The notes: generated from the letters alone by a model not told the origin. Positions 35,681 through 44,732 are shown, numbered from the stretch's first letter. The stretch: 48,903 nucleotides of DNA from an uncultured Alphaproteobacteria bacterium (GCA_937891825.1 CALAHN010000027.1:1-48903), one strand, 5' to 3'. A program made the numbers and translations.

Positions 35681-36598
35681 ATGAAAACACCTGCCTATAT
35701 TCTGGCGGATTGGGGCACGACGAGCTTCCGTCTTTGGACCGTTGACCGCGATGGGGCCGTGTTGGCGGAAGCGCGCAGCCCCGACGGCATGGCGAGTTTG
35801 TCGCCTGCCGACTATCCGTCGGCGCTATCTGCCGCCGCCGCCGCGGCCGGCGCGGACAGCCGGACTCCAGTGCTGATCTGCGGCATGGCGGGCGCGGCCC
35901 AGGGATGGCGGGAAGCGCCGTATCTGGATGCCGGCGGCCCTCTGCGCGATATCCCCGCCGCCGCCGTCGCGGCGCCGATGCCGGGATGGGACGTCCGCAT
36001 TCTGCCGGGCGTCGCCCTCCGTGACGCCGCCCGGCCAAATGTCATGCGCGGCGAGGAGACGTTGCTGCTTGGCGCAGTCCTGGCCCATGGCGCGTCTGGC
36101 GCTGTCTGCTTGCCGGGCACTCATTCGAAATGGGTTCAGGTCGCGGACGGCCGCATCGCAAGCTTCCGGACTGCGATGACAGGGGAGGTGTTCGGCCTCC
36201 TGGTCCGGCAGTCGACTTTGAAGCACTTCATGGGCGAAGCGCAGACCGATAGCGCGGCCGAGCCGGCCTTCGCTGCGGCGGTCGTCGAAAGCCTGGCCGC
36301 GCCGGAAGCCTTGTTGAACGCCCTGTTTTCGCTTCGCGCCGGGCCGCTGTTGTTTCCGGGCGCACGCCCTGCCGCCGTCCAGGCGCGGCTCTCCGGCCTG
36401 TTGATCGGAGCTGAACTTGCAGCCAATCGTCCGACGGGCCCCGTGACGCTCGTCGCAAGCGGCGGGCTGCAATCGACCTACGCCGCAGCCTTCCAGATCG
36501 CCGGCATCGCCCACACGACGCTTGATAGCGACGCCTGCGCCCGAAGCGGCCTGCTGCACGCCGCCAGACTGATCTGGCCGGACGGACGCTCGGCCTAG
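35681..36598 (+). CDS. dgoK: 2-dehydro-3-deoxygalactonokinase
   Basis: KDGal kinase of 305 residues phosphorylating 2-dehydro-3-deoxygalactonate in the De Ley-Doudoroff pathway. The N-terminal phosphate loop ILADWGTTSFRLW, GMAGAAQGWREAPY, RGEETLLLGA and LPGTHSKWVQV are diagnostic. ATG 35681 starts the domain; the long upstream open frame is antisense to cysK and azoR and is not coding. No dgoA aldolase or sugar-acid dehydratase is in view, so the gene is an orphan here. It is convergent with the hydratase gene. Confidence 0.9.
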   Translation: MKTPAYILADWGTTSFRLWTVDRDGAVLAEARSPDGMASLSPADYPSALSAAAAAAGADSRTPVLICGMAGAAQGWREAPYLDAGGPLRDIPAAAVAAPMPGWDVRILPGVALRDAARPNVMRGEETLLLGAVLAHGASGAVCLPGTHSKWVQVADGRIASFRTAMTGEVFGLLVRQSTLKHFMGEAQTDSAAEPAFAAAVVESLAAPEALLNALFSLRAGPLLFPGARPAAVQARLSGLLIGAELAANRPTGPVTLVASGGLQSTYAAAFQIAGIAHTTLDSDACARSGLLHAARLIWPDGRSA

Positions 36599-36623
36599 AA
36601 GCCTGTTAGGATTCGAGTTTGAC

Positions 36624-37409
36624 CTATGAGTAAGTCGCCGAGACGCTGCCGAACGGGCCGAAGTCCGCGACGAAGGTTTCGCCCTGTTTGGGCCGCAGCA
36701 TGCCGGTGAGCGTGCCGGTGCTGACGATCTGGCCGGCCTTCATGCCGATCCCGGTCGTTGAAAGTTCGTTGGCCAGCCAGACGACCGGCGTGATCGGGTG
36801 GTCCAAGCTCGCCGCCGCTGTTCCCTTGCGGCGCGGCGCGCCGTTGCTGGAGAGGGTCACCTCCTGTCCGGCAATGTCGCGCTGCCGCCAATCCTCGATC
36901 GGCGGGCCGTAGCTGATGCCGCCGCTTCCCGCGCCGTCAGCGAGGATCGCCGGGAGCGGCGGGAATTTTTCGTCATGGATGAAGCGGCATTCAGCCAGTT
37001 CGATCCCCGGATGCAGGGATGCGATGGCCGCGCTGACGTCCTCCGCCGTGTAGGGCCGGTCGCGCGGCGGGAGGTCTGCGCCCAGCATGACTTGGTACTC
37101 GACCTCGGGAATGGGACTGCATTGCTCCGCCAGGACGACCGTGACGGGGGAAGGCTTGATCATCTGCGCATAGACCCGGCCGTAGATCGGCGCGTTAGTC
37201 CGCAATTCCTGCTGCATCTCTTTTTTGAAGGCGCCGATCTTCCAACCGCCGACCTGCCAGCCGAGTTCGTCTTCGACCATACGGGCAATCCGGTAGGCCG
37301 TGGCTGTATCCGGCGGCGTCAGCCGTGGGTCCAGCCCGCTTTGCCGCCGCTTGTCGCGCCGCAATCCAGCGAGCAGTTGCGCCAGATCCCGTTGATCTTC
37401 CGGGTTCAT
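36624..37409 (-). CDS. 2-keto-4-pentenoate hydratase-like protein
   Basis: Protein of 261 residues in the MhpD/fumarylacetoacetase-like fold, hydrating 2-hydroxypenta-2,4-dienoate-type acids or decarboxylating oxalocrotonate-type acids in meta-cleavage pathways. It shows GGWKIGAFKKEMQQEL, GRVYAQM, PIPEVEYQVML (metal-ligand Glu residues) and IVSTGTLTGMLRPKQGE at the C-terminus. No ring-cleavage genes are near, so hydratase versus decarboxylase stays open. It precedes the methyltransferase on the same strand in transcription order after a 33-nt gap. Confidence 0.88.
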   Translation of the reverse strand: MNPEDQRDLAQLLAGLRRDKRRQSGLDPRLTPPDTATAYRIARMVEDELGWQVGGWKIGAFKKEMQQELRTNAPIYGRVYAQMIKPSPVTVVLAEQCSPIPEVEYQVMLGADLPPRDRPYTAEDVSAAIASLHPGIELAECRFIHDEKFPPLPAILADGAGSGGISYGPPIEDWRQRDIAGQEVTLSSNGAPRRKGTAAASLDHPITPVVWLANELSTTGIGMKAGQIVSTGTLTGMLRPKQGETFVADFGPFGSVSATYS

Positions 37410-37442
37410 TGCAGCGGCTTTCCTAATTGCGGCAGCGTCGGC

Positions 37443-38027
37443 CTATGCCGGCGCCGTGCCGATCGTCGTCGAGTGGGCGGGATAGAGGTCATGGTTTGCG
37501 ATGGCGGCGAAGCCTGCGGCCGCGAGATGTTCGGCGATGGTCGTTTGCGGGACGCGGCGGCCGCCCTGCGGGATGCCCGGCTGGTTTTCGGCTCGCCAGT
37601 CGACAATGACGATCGGCGCGCCGGGCGCCAGAATGCGACGGCATTCCTGCAATAGGGCGATCGGGTCATCCAACTCGTGATGCACCTGGAGCATGATCGC
37701 CAGACTCGCCGTCGCGGCAGGAACCGGAACGGTCGCCGGCCCCGGCATCAACGCGGTTTCAAGATTGGCGAGGCCCGCCGACGCGGCCGCCTCATCCAGC
37801 AGCGCCAGCATGCCCGGCAGCACGTCGGCCGCGATCACGCGGCGCGTCGGAAACCGGCGGGCGAAGGGCAGGGCGACATAGCCGACGCCGGCGCCGACAT
37901 CGACGATTGGCCCGTCGCCCAAAGGCGCTGTGACCGTGAGAACCCGCTCCGGGTCGGCGAGAGCGAGACGCGCTGGATCGCGAAGCCGCGCAATCCGCGC
38001 AGGGTCCATTTTCAGAAGATCGGCCAT
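37443..38027 (-). CDS. class I SAM-dependent methyltransferase
   Basis: Methyltransferase of 194 residues with the Rossmann-like SAM fold. Motif I is IVDVGAGVGYVALPFA, the acidic end of strand 2 is VIAADVLPGM, and motif post-II lies in ASLAIMLQVHHELDDP followed by CRRILAPGAPIVIVDW. The acceptor is unknown. It sits between the TTC38-like gene (42 nt upstream) and the hydratase gene on the same strand. It resembles UbiE/methyltransferase-11 type enzymes. Confidence 0.9.
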   Translation of the reverse strand: MADLLKMDPARIARLRDPARLALADPERVLTVTAPLGDGPIVDVGAGVGYVALPFARRFPTRRVIAADVLPGMLALLDEAAASAGLANLETALMPGPATVPVPAATASLAIMLQVHHELDDPIALLQECRRILAPGAPIVIVDWRAENQPGIPQGGRRVPQTTIAEHLAAAGFAAIANHDLYPAHSTTIGTAPA

Positions 38028-38069
38028 AGTCGAACGGGCCTTCCCGATGTCTTATTCTGGCGTTGGCTT

Positions 38070-39350
38070 TTAGGCTGCAGCAAAGCCCTGGATTGCGATG
38101 CCTTGGCGCTGCATCGGCCGACGCATGATGAGCAGGCGCTCCGCCTCGGCCACGGCGCCTTGCTTCAAAAGGGCGTTCAGCAGGGCGAATTCCAGGAGGT
38201 CGCGCTGCGCTCGGCTGCCGCCGATACGCTCGTGGGCTGTCATGATCGACGTTAGGTCGGCCGTCGCATCCGCCCAGCGGTTGGCGGCGATGGCGTCGAA
38301 GGCGGACGCGATCGCGCTGACAGCGTCGGCCGCCGGGCCTTTGGCGCCGGATTTAATCCGCTGCAGGGCGCCCGTGTCGCCAGCCATGGCGTGCGCCACC
38401 GCCGCATGGGCGTCGCCGAAGGCGATGCCGGGATTGGGAAAGAATTCCTGGGCGAAGGCGCTGACCGCACGCCAGCGGTCGGCGGGGACTTCGACCCCGG
38501 CCAGCGTGGCGCGGTAGAGCAGGGCCGCCGAATCCGTCAATACGTTCAACGCTGGCCCCCAAGCCTTGCCGGGCGCGATGTCGGCGTCGAAGGTCCGCCA
38601 CATGGCCGCCGTATCGCCTTGCTCCATCGCCCAAAGGGCGATGTGCCAGGAGATATGACAGTGCAATGCGCCCTCCCGGTCATAGCCCGATATCCAGTCC
38701 TGGATGAACTGGCGCCCGGCGGCGGCTTCGCCGGCTTCATAATAGACATGGGCGCGGATGTGGGCGGCGTGGGCATTGTCGGGCTTGAGGGCGAGGGCGC
38801 GCTCGATCAGGGCTGTGGCCGGACCCGTCTGGCCAGCTTCGACCATGGCGAAGGCGTGCTGGCAGAGGAACCACCAGTCCTCGCCATAGGCCGGCGCGAG
38901 GGCGGCCGCGAACGCCAGTTGCTCGGCCTCGCGGCCCGGTTGCCCGCTGAAGCCGATCATGCCGAAGACGCCCATGCAGGTCTGGGCGATCATGGCGTCC
39001 CTCGGATAGTCCAGGAGATGGGCGCGGATGGCTTTGTAGGCGCCCGGCCCGTCGCCGCCGAGCAGCAAGGCGAAGGCGTTGAAATGGCTCGCTTCACGCG
39101 GGGTCAGGCGGCCGGGTTTGTCGCGGACAGTCTCGAACGCGGCGGCGGCGGCCTGGCCCTTGCCGACGGCCTGGCGCGCTCGGGCGAGGGCCAAATGCGC
39201 GAGCGTGAAGCCGCGATCCGCCGCGATTGCGTCCTGAAACGCCGCCTCGACGCCGCCCTGGGCTGCGAGGAAACGGTCGACGCCGAGACAATAGGCGTCC
39301 CGCGCCGTCGCCGATTGGGTGGAAAGCGCATTGCCGTAGCGGTCGTCCAT
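38070..39350 (-). CDS. TTC38-like tetratricopeptide repeat protein
   Basis: Cytoplasmic protein of 426 residues resembling the tetratricopeptide repeat protein 38 family. Helical repeats run through most of it, for example FTLAHLALARARQAVGKGQ, ALALKPDNAHAAHIRAHVYYE and CHISWHIALWAMEQGDTAA. No signal peptide is seen. It probably binds proteins or small ligands; no enzymatic motif is clear. TTTGATCTAGA lies 34 nt upstream of the start, a 13-nt match with the region upstream of the dehydrogenase gene at 46057. Family call is good; function unknown. Confidence 0.86.
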   Translation of the reverse strand: MDDRYGNALSTQSATARDAYCLGVDRFLAAQGGVEAAFQDAIAADRGFTLAHLALARARQAVGKGQAAAAAFETVRDKPGRLTPREASHFNAFALLLGGDGPGAYKAIRAHLLDYPRDAMIAQTCMGVFGMIGFSGQPGREAEQLAFAAALAPAYGEDWWFLCQHAFAMVEAGQTGPATALIERALALKPDNAHAAHIRAHVYYEAGEAAAGRQFIQDWISGYDREGALHCHISWHIALWAMEQGDTAAMWRTFDADIAPGKAWGPALNVLTDSAALLYRATLAGVEVPADRWRAVSAFAQEFFPNPGIAFGDAHAAVAHAMAGDTGALQRIKSGAKGPAADAVSAIASAFDAIAANRWADATADLTSIMTAHERIGGSRAQRDLLEFALLNALLKQGAVAEAERLLIMRRPMQRQGIAIQGFAAA

Positions 39351-39476
39351 CGCCGTATCCCAAGCTTGTCTGATGCTGTCATTCTAGATCAAAGCATAGT
39401 TGGGCCGATTTGCCCAAGCGCGGCTGGTTCGAGCGCTATCATTGAGATGGCGGGTCTTGAAGATGGAGCGACGGCG

Positions 39477-40217
39477 ATGGCGGCGGGCAAACGGGAATAT
39501 GGCGCGGGCGGATGGGTCGGCGTCGGGACGCCCCAGGCCAACCCCACGGTCGAGATGGAGATGCGCCGCCTGTTGCCGGCCGACGTCGAACCGCTGACGA
39601 CCCGCCTGCAAAGCGCCGCCCCGGACGCGGACGGCCGCCTGGTCGACTATATCGAGCGGCTGCCGGATTTCCTTGGCGCGTTCGATACGCTGCGCCTGGA
39701 TGCGTTCGGGTTCGCCTGCACCGGTTCCTCCTATCTGGTCGGGCTGGAGCGGGAGCAGGCGTTGACGGCGGCCGCGTCCGCGCGGTTCGGCTATCCGGTG
39801 ATCACGGCGGCCGATGCGATCGCCTGGGCGCTTCAGGATATCGGCGCGGCGCGGGTCGCATTGCTGGCGCCCTATCCGACGCGCTTGATCGAGCGGGGCG
39901 TCGCCTACTGGCGCACGCGGGACGTCGAGATCGTCGCCGTCCGCCAGATCGACCTTGGCTCGCCGGACACACGGCTGATCTATGGCTTGAGCGGCGCCGA
40001 CGCCTGCAGCCAACTGGAACAGCTCTCGCCGGTCGACGCCGAGGCGATCCTGTTGAGCGGCACCGGCATGCCGACGCTCCAGGCGCTCAAACTGGCGCGG
40101 GAGCGATATGCCCAGCCGGTCCTCAGCTCGAACGCCTGCCTCGCCTGGGCCATGCTGAGGGCGGTGGACGCGACAGTCGCGCGCGGCGGATTCAAACGCT
40201 GGCTCGCGCACATCTGA
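39477..40217 (+). CDS. maleate cis-trans isomerase-like Asp/Glu racemase family protein
   Basis: Protein of 246 residues in the Asp/Glu racemase superfamily, closest in look to maleate isomerases and arylmalonate decarboxylases. The paired cysteines expected of the fold are Cys81 in FACTGSSYLVG and Cys221 in SSNACLAWAM. The N-terminal GWVGVGTPQANPTVEMEMR is typical. ATG 39477 has GGAG 8 nt upstream; ATG 39447 is a weaker alternative. It is 233 nt upstream of the TAXI-TRAP genes and probably processes the imported acid. Confidence 0.86.
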   Translation: MAAGKREYGAGGWVGVGTPQANPTVEMEMRRLLPADVEPLTTRLQSAAPDADGRLVDYIERLPDFLGAFDTLRLDAFGFACTGSSYLVGLEREQALTAAASARFGYPVITAADAIAWALQDIGAARVALLAPYPTRLIERGVAYWRTRDVEIVAVRQIDLGSPDTRLIYGLSGADACSQLEQLSPVDAEAILLSGTGMPTLQALKLARERYAQPVLSSNACLAWAMLRAVDATVARGGFKRWLAHI

Positions 40218-40257
40218 GCAGATCGGCCCACCTGCCGCCGCGCCGCTAGGATACTTG

Positions 40258-40269
40258 CCGCAATTGCGG
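40258..40269. promoter_or_regulatory. 12-bp palindrome upstream of the TAXI gene
   Basis: CCGCAATTGCGG is a perfect palindrome inside the 233-nt gap between the racemase-like gene and the TAXI substrate-binding gene. It could be an operator for the transport locus. No promoter hexamers stand out in the rest of the gap, and nothing else was identified there. Confidence 0.25.
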
Positions 40270-40450
40270 GCATCGGCGGATATGGGCGCCTTAACCCGCG
40301 CCAATTGCTGTCGGCTGCACAAATAGGACTCGACAGCGCAAAGCCGGAGGGCCACGCTTTGTTGCCGTGCAGCATGCGGAGCAGCGTCCTTCCGCCTCCC
40401 ATAGTCGCGGCATTACGCGTGACTTTGACGCTTAGAACAGGGGAAACGAA

Positions 40451-41404
40451 ATGCGAAAGTTCACAAGACTGGTAGCGGTTTCAGCATTGGCGATCACTGC
40501 GGCGCTGGGCGCTACGACCCAACAGGCGGCCGCAAAGCCCGACCAGTTGACGATCTATGGCGGCCCGCTGAACACAAGCTGGTATGTCATGGCCGGGTGG
40601 CTCGCGACGGAGCTGCAGAAAGCCGGCGTCAAGTCGAGCAGCGAGCTTGGCGGCGCCTTGTCGAATTTGATCCAGATCAGCCAGGGCCCGGCGAACATGG
40701 GCATCACGTTCGCCGCCGCGACGCCAGCGGCCTATGCCGGCACGAAACCGTTCCCAGGCCCGGTCAAGGATTTCTGCGCGATCCAGCTTCTGCAGAAAAG
40801 CGCGTTCCATGCTCTGGTGTCCGCCAGCAGCGAGGTGACGTCGGCTTCCGATCTGAAAGGCAAGACCTTCGGCGCGCAGGCTGTCGGCAATCTGTCGCAA
40901 GTGGCGCTGGCTGACTTTCTCAAGGTCAACGGCCTCGGCGAGAGCGACCTGACCCTGGCGATCGGCGGGCAGCAGTTTGGCGCGGATGGGGTCAAGGATC
41001 GGCGGTTCGCCGGCTTTGCCGCGATGACCGGTTATCCCTCGCCGCCGATGATGGACGCCGCGACCTCGGTTCCGGTGAAATTTCTGCCGATGGACGACGC
41101 GACCTTCGCGGAGGTGAAGAAGCTGAACTCCGGCTATGCGCGGACGGAAATTCCGGCCGGCACCTATCCCGGCCAGACCGAAGCCGTTCAGACCTTCGGG
41201 ACATACTCGATCCTCCTGATGAACCCGAACAGCTCGGTCGACGATCAGACCTTCGTGACCAAGCTGGTGCATGAGAACTGGGCCGGCCTCAACGCCGCCC
41301 ATTCCTCGACCAAGTGGCTGACGCCGAAGATCGCCGCCGACGTTCCCGGCGTGCCGCTCTGCCCTGGCGCCACGGCATACTGGACATCCGTCGGCGCGCT
41401 TTAA
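40451..41404 (+). CDS. TAXI-family TRAP transporter substrate-binding protein
   Basis: Periplasmic solute receptor of 317 residues with a signal peptide (about 1-28, ending QQAAA). The mature protein has LTIYGGPLNTSWYVMAGWLATELQKAG, then ALSNLIQISQGPANMGITFA, typical of TAXI receptors for TRAP transporters. GGGGAAACG precedes the ATG. The fused permease gene starts 132 nt downstream, with a two-hairpin repeat in between. The ligand is probably a carboxylate, but no ligand-binding residue can be assigned from sequence. Confidence 0.92.
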   Translation: MRKFTRLVAVSALAITAALGATTQQAAAKPDQLTIYGGPLNTSWYVMAGWLATELQKAGVKSSSELGGALSNLIQISQGPANMGITFAAATPAAYAGTKPFPGPVKDFCAIQLLQKSAFHALVSASSEVTSASDLKGKTFGAQAVGNLSQVALADFLKVNGLGESDLTLAIGGQQFGADGVKDRRFAGFAAMTGYPSPPMMDAATSVPVKFLPMDDATFAEVKKLNSGYARTEIPAGTYPGQTEAVQTFGTYSILLMNPNSSVDDQTFVTKLVHENWAGLNAAHSSTKWLTPKIAADVPGVPLCPGATAYWTSVGAL

Positions 41405-41419
41405 CTGCTCGGAAGGGCG

Positions 41420-41524
41420 AGAGCATGGCGCGTCCGAGCGGACGCGCGGTCGATGCTCTATCTTACTGATAACGATCAACTTATCCTATTTTTGGCGATT
41501 CCGCCAAGAGCGGGGTTGATCTAG
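41420..41524 (+). repeat. two-hairpin intergenic repeat, copy R1
   Basis: About 105 nt. Hairpin A has GAGCAT (41421-41426) pairing with ATGCTC (41453-41458) around CGCGTCC/GGACGCG. A linker reading CTGATAACGATCAACTTATCC leads to hairpin B, with TTGGCG pairing with CGCCAA around ATTC, and the element ends TTGATCTAG. It aligns along its length with R2 (reverse complement) and R3. It fills the gap between the TAXI and TRAP permease genes and ends 13 nt before the permease ATG, so it is probably transcribed. RIME-like elements of Rhizobiales share the GAGCATG...CATGCTC theme, which is a resemblance only. Confidence 0.9.
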
Positions 41525-41536
41525 GGGCTCGTCGCC

Positions 41537-43495
41537 ATGGATCGCATTGAAGCGCCGAAGCCGTTTGTCATTCTGCCGTCCTGGCGGCAGGACATACGGC
41601 CCTTCCTTGCGGGGATGTCGCTGAAAAAGCTCGCTTCCCTCGTGGCTGTCGCCATGTCGATCTACCATCTCTACACCGGCTATTTCGGCGAGCCGGTGCC
41701 TGAGTTCCACCGCCCGACCCATTTGATGTTCGCGCTCGCCGTACTGTTCTTGGACCGGGACCGGCAAGCGGAAACCTGGTTGGGCCGGATCTGGAAATAT
41801 GTCTGGGACTGGTCGCTGATCGCGCTTCTGGTCGCCTCCTGCGGCTACCTGATCATGAGCGTCGACTATATTCAGACGCGGATGCAGTTCATCACGCCGC
41901 TCACCGATATCGAGCTCGTGCTGAGCGTCGGCCTGTTCGCCATCGTGCTGGAAGCGGCGCGCCGCACGACCGGCTGGGCGCTGGTCATCATCGTTCTGAC
42001 TTTTCTGGCGTTCGCGATCTGGGGGAGTTACCTGCCGTCGCCCTTCTGGCATTCCGGCAAATCCCTGGGCCAGGTCATGGACCTGATGTACCTGACCAAT
42101 CTCGGCATGCTCGGCTCCCCGCTTGGCGTCACGGCGAGCTACATCTTTCATTTCGTATTCTTCGGCGCGCTTCTGGTCGCCTCGGGCGCGGGCAGCTTCT
42201 TCACGGACGCCGCGAACGCCATCACAGGCCGCTACATCGGCGGCGCGGCCAAGACGGCGGTCGTCTCCAGCGCCTTCATGGCCTCGGTCTCCGGCACGGC
42301 CGCGGGCAATGTCGCGACCACCGGTTCATTCACGATCCCGGCGATGAAAGCGGCTGGCTACAAACCTGTCTTCGCCGCAGCCGTGGAAGCTGTCGCCTCG
42401 TCGGGCGGGCTGATGACGCCGCCGGTCCTGGGCGCGACGGCGTTCGTGATGGCCGAGATGACCGGCATCTCCTACACCGACATTGTGATCGCGGCGATCC
42501 TGCCGGCCATTCTCTATTATGTCGGCACGTTCATCACGGTCGACCTGGAAGCTCGCAAGCTCGGCCTGCCGGCGATGCGGGAAGCCGATATACCGCGGCT
42601 TTGGACCGTCTTGCGTCAACGCGGCTATCTCGTCCTGCCGCTCGTGACGCTGATCTGGTTCATCGTCGAGGGCTATACCCTGGTGCATGCGGCGATCTGG
42701 TCGATCATGGCGCTGGTATTTTTGCTGCTGATCTTCGATGCGGAGAACCGCCGCAATGTCCTGGCGGTCCTCTGGAAGGCGATGACGGACGCCCCCAGGA
42801 TGATGGCGCAGATCACGGTCGCGGTGACCATCGGCGGCATTCTGGTCGGCATCATCGTTCAGACCGGCATCGGCGTGCGGCTGAGCGCGATCATCCTGGA
42901 TATGGCGGGCGGCCAGCTCTTCAACGTCCTGCTGCTGACGATGTTCTTCTCGATCCTGCTCGGCATGGGCATGCCGGCGACTGGGGCTTATATCATCCTG
43001 GCGTTGTTGCTGGCGCCGGGGATGGTGCAGTTGGGCGTGCCGCTGCTGGCGGCGCACATGTTCATCTTCTATGGCGGGTGCAAATCCAACATCACGCCGC
43101 CGGTCGCGATCGCGGCGTTCGCCGCCGCGGCGATCGCCGGAACCGGGCCGATGCGAACGGCGATGAAGTCGTTCGTGATCGGCTTGCCGATCTACATCCT
43201 GCCGTTCATGTTCGTCTATTCGCCGGAATTGCTGGGCGTCGGCGGCTTCACGTTGGATAGCGCCTGGCGCTTCGTGACGGCGGCCTTCGGCATCGGCGCG
43301 CTTTCCATCGCCTGCGTCGGCTGGCTGCTGCGCCGGCTGCCCTGGGGCGAGCGGTTCGTGTGGTTCTGTATCTCGGGCATTTTCATTTTCCCGGGCCTGG
43401 TGTTTGATATCGCGGCGTTCAGTTCATTGGCGGCGATGACCGCCTGGGCGATCTGGCGGCGTCCGAAGCCCCTGGCGGCGCCGGAGCGCGCCTAG
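41537..43495 (+). CDS. TRAP transporter permease, fused small and large subunits
   Basis: Integral membrane protein of 652 residues, the fused DctQM (4TM/12TM) permease that pairs with TAXI receptors to import carboxylates with Na+. The large-subunit signature TAAGNVATTGSFTIPAMKAAGYKPVFAAAVEAVASSGGLMTPPVLGATAF is present, followed by further helices to about 640. The start has AGGGG (from the end of repeat R1) 9 nt upstream. The TAG stop lies inside the end of repeat R2. It follows the TAXI gene and precedes an LLM flavoprotein gene. Confidence 0.94.
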   Translation: MDRIEAPKPFVILPSWRQDIRPFLAGMSLKKLASLVAVAMSIYHLYTGYFGEPVPEFHRPTHLMFALAVLFLDRDRQAETWLGRIWKYVWDWSLIALLVASCGYLIMSVDYIQTRMQFITPLTDIELVLSVGLFAIVLEAARRTTGWALVIIVLTFLAFAIWGSYLPSPFWHSGKSLGQVMDLMYLTNLGMLGSPLGVTASYIFHFVFFGALLVASGAGSFFTDAANAITGRYIGGAAKTAVVSSAFMASVSGTAAGNVATTGSFTIPAMKAAGYKPVFAAAVEAVASSGGLMTPPVLGATAFVMAEMTGISYTDIVIAAILPAILYYVGTFITVDLEARKLGLPAMREADIPRLWTVLRQRGYLVLPLVTLIWFIVEGYTLVHAAIWSIMALVFLLLIFDAENRRNVLAVLWKAMTDAPRMMAQITVAVTIGGILVGIIVQTGIGVRLSAIILDMAGGQLFNVLLLTMFFSILLGMGMPATGAYIILALLLAPGMVQLGVPLLAAHMFIFYGGCKSNITPPVAIAAFAAAAIAGTGPMRTAMKSFVIGLPIYILPFMFVYSPELLGVGGFTLDSAWRFVTAAFGIGALSIACVGWLLRRLPWGERFVWFCISGIFIFPGLVFDIAAFSSLAAMTAWAIWRRPKPLAAPERA

Positions 43496-43600
43496 ATCAA
43501 CCCCGCTTTTGGCGGAATCGCTACAAGCGGGATAAGTTGATCGCTATCAATCAGGTAGAGCATGGCCTGCGCGCTCACCTGAGCGCGCAGGCCATGCTCG
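43492..43600 (-). repeat. two-hairpin intergenic repeat, copy R2 (inverted)
   Basis: Reverse-complement copy of R1/R3. On the plus strand it starts CTAGATCAACCCCGC, whose TAG (43493-43495) is the permease stop codon, and ends with CCATGCTC at 43592-43599. Hairpin B here pairs CCCGCTT with AAGCGGG around the conserved GCGATTCCGCC core. Hairpin A has a longer stem (GGCCTGCGCGCTCA with TGAGCGCGCAGGCC). It ends 22 nt before the LLM gene ATG. With R1 it brackets the permease gene in inverted orientation. Confidence 0.88.
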
Positions 43601-43621
43601 AAACAGGGGGAGATCCAATCC

Positions 43622-44701
43622 ATGCGCGTCGGCATTCTGTTTACGTCCCATCCCGACCCGGTGACAGAGCCCTATCCCCATCAAGCCATCCATGCCCGCA
43701 CGACCCGCGAGATCATCGAGGCGGAGGCGCTGGGCTTCGACGCTGTCTGGATCGCGGAACATCATTTCTCCAACCGGTACGGCATCCTGCCGGACCCGTT
43801 CAGCTATCTCGCATATCTTGCGGCCAAGACGACCCGCATCAAGCTTGGGGCCGCGGTGATGGTGGCGCCGCTGCATCATCCCATGCGCATCGTTGAGAAC
43901 GCCGCCCTCATCGACATCCTGAGCGAGGGCCGCTTTCAGCTTGGCCTGGGATCGGGCTACCGGCCCTATGAATTCGAGGGGCTCGGCGTCTCCTACGAGG
44001 AACGGCGGGAGATGCAATATGAGGCCATCCCGCTGATCCTGGACGGCTTTCACAAGAAGCAGGTGCATGCCGCCGGCAAGCACTACAATTTCGACGTCTC
44101 CGGCGACTATGAGGTGTTCCCGCAGCCCGTTCAGGTCCCGCATCCGCCGTTCTACATGGGCGCCGGCACCGAAAGCTCCATGCGGATCGCGGCCGAGAAC
44201 GGCTTCGGCCTGATGCAATCCTCATTGCCGAACCTCGCGACCATCGCGGAGCATGTCGCGTTCTACAAGCGGCACATGGCGAGCGCGCCCGCGCCTTATA
44301 ACCGGAACCCGGCCTTTGGCGAGGTCGATGTCGTCCGCATGGTCTATGTCGCCCCGACGGACGCGGCGGCGCGGGCCGAAAGCGAGGCCGGCATCGTCCG
44401 CCATATGAAGAGCTTCTTTTCCGGCGGCAATACCGGCGGATATCTGGGCGACATCGCGGAGAAGTCCGACGAAAGCCAGTTTGCCTATGACAGGCTGGTC
44501 GATTCGACGATCCTGCATGGCGCCCCGGATACGGTCATCCGGCAGATCAACGCCTTCCGGGACGCGGGCGCGACATCGCTGATGCTGCATTACCCGCCCT
44601 ATTACGGCGTTGAGCAGACCTTGAAGATGCTGCGCCTCTTTGCGGCCGAGGTTCTGCCGCACATCCAGGGGCCGGAGCCGAAAGCGGCGGCGGCCGAATA
44701 G
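43622..44701 (+). CDS. LLM-class flavin-dependent oxidoreductase
   Basis: Luciferase-like monooxygenase fold of 359 residues, using reduced flavin (FMNH2 or F420-like) and O2. It has VGILFTSHPDPV at the N-terminus, GFDAVWIAEHHFSNR (typical EHH segment), RFQLGLGSGYRPYEFEGLG, and PFYMGAGTESSMRIAAENGFGLM. GGGGGAG precedes the ATG at 43622. In this locus it may open or oxidise the imported acid. The stop lies inside an inverted GC-rich repeat. Substrate unknown. Confidence 0.91.
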   Translation: MRVGILFTSHPDPVTEPYPHQAIHARTTREIIEAEALGFDAVWIAEHHFSNRYGILPDPFSYLAYLAAKTTRIKLGAAVMVAPLHHPMRIVENAALIDILSEGRFQLGLGSGYRPYEFEGLGVSYEERREMQYEAIPLILDGFHKKQVHAAGKHYNFDVSGDYEVFPQPVQVPHPPFYMGAGTESSMRIAAENGFGLMQSSLPNLATIAEHVAFYKRHMASAPAPYNRNPAFGEVDVVRMVYVAPTDAAARAESEAGIVRHMKSFFSGGNTGGYLGDIAEKSDESQFAYDRLVDSTILHGAPDTVIRQINAFRDAGATSLMLHYPPYYGVEQTLKMLRLFAAEVLPHIQGPEPKAAAAE

Positions 44702-44712
44702 CCGCCGCCCGC
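44684..44712 (+). terminator. GC-rich hairpin at the end of the LLM gene
   Basis: GGCGGCGGC pairs with GCCGCCGCC around CGAATA, spanning the LLM stop codon (TAG, 44699-44701). No T-run follows, so it may slow or mark the end of transcripts from both sides of the convergent gene pair rather than act as a classic intrinsic terminator. Confidence 0.35.
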
Positions 44713-44732
44713 ATAGTCGATGACGTCGCCGC

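Noticed and set aside
38391-39476. Long in-frame upstream extension of the racemase-like gene
   Set aside because: Antisense to the TTC38-like gene; the family N-terminus begins near 39477, which has a Shine-Dalgarno site.
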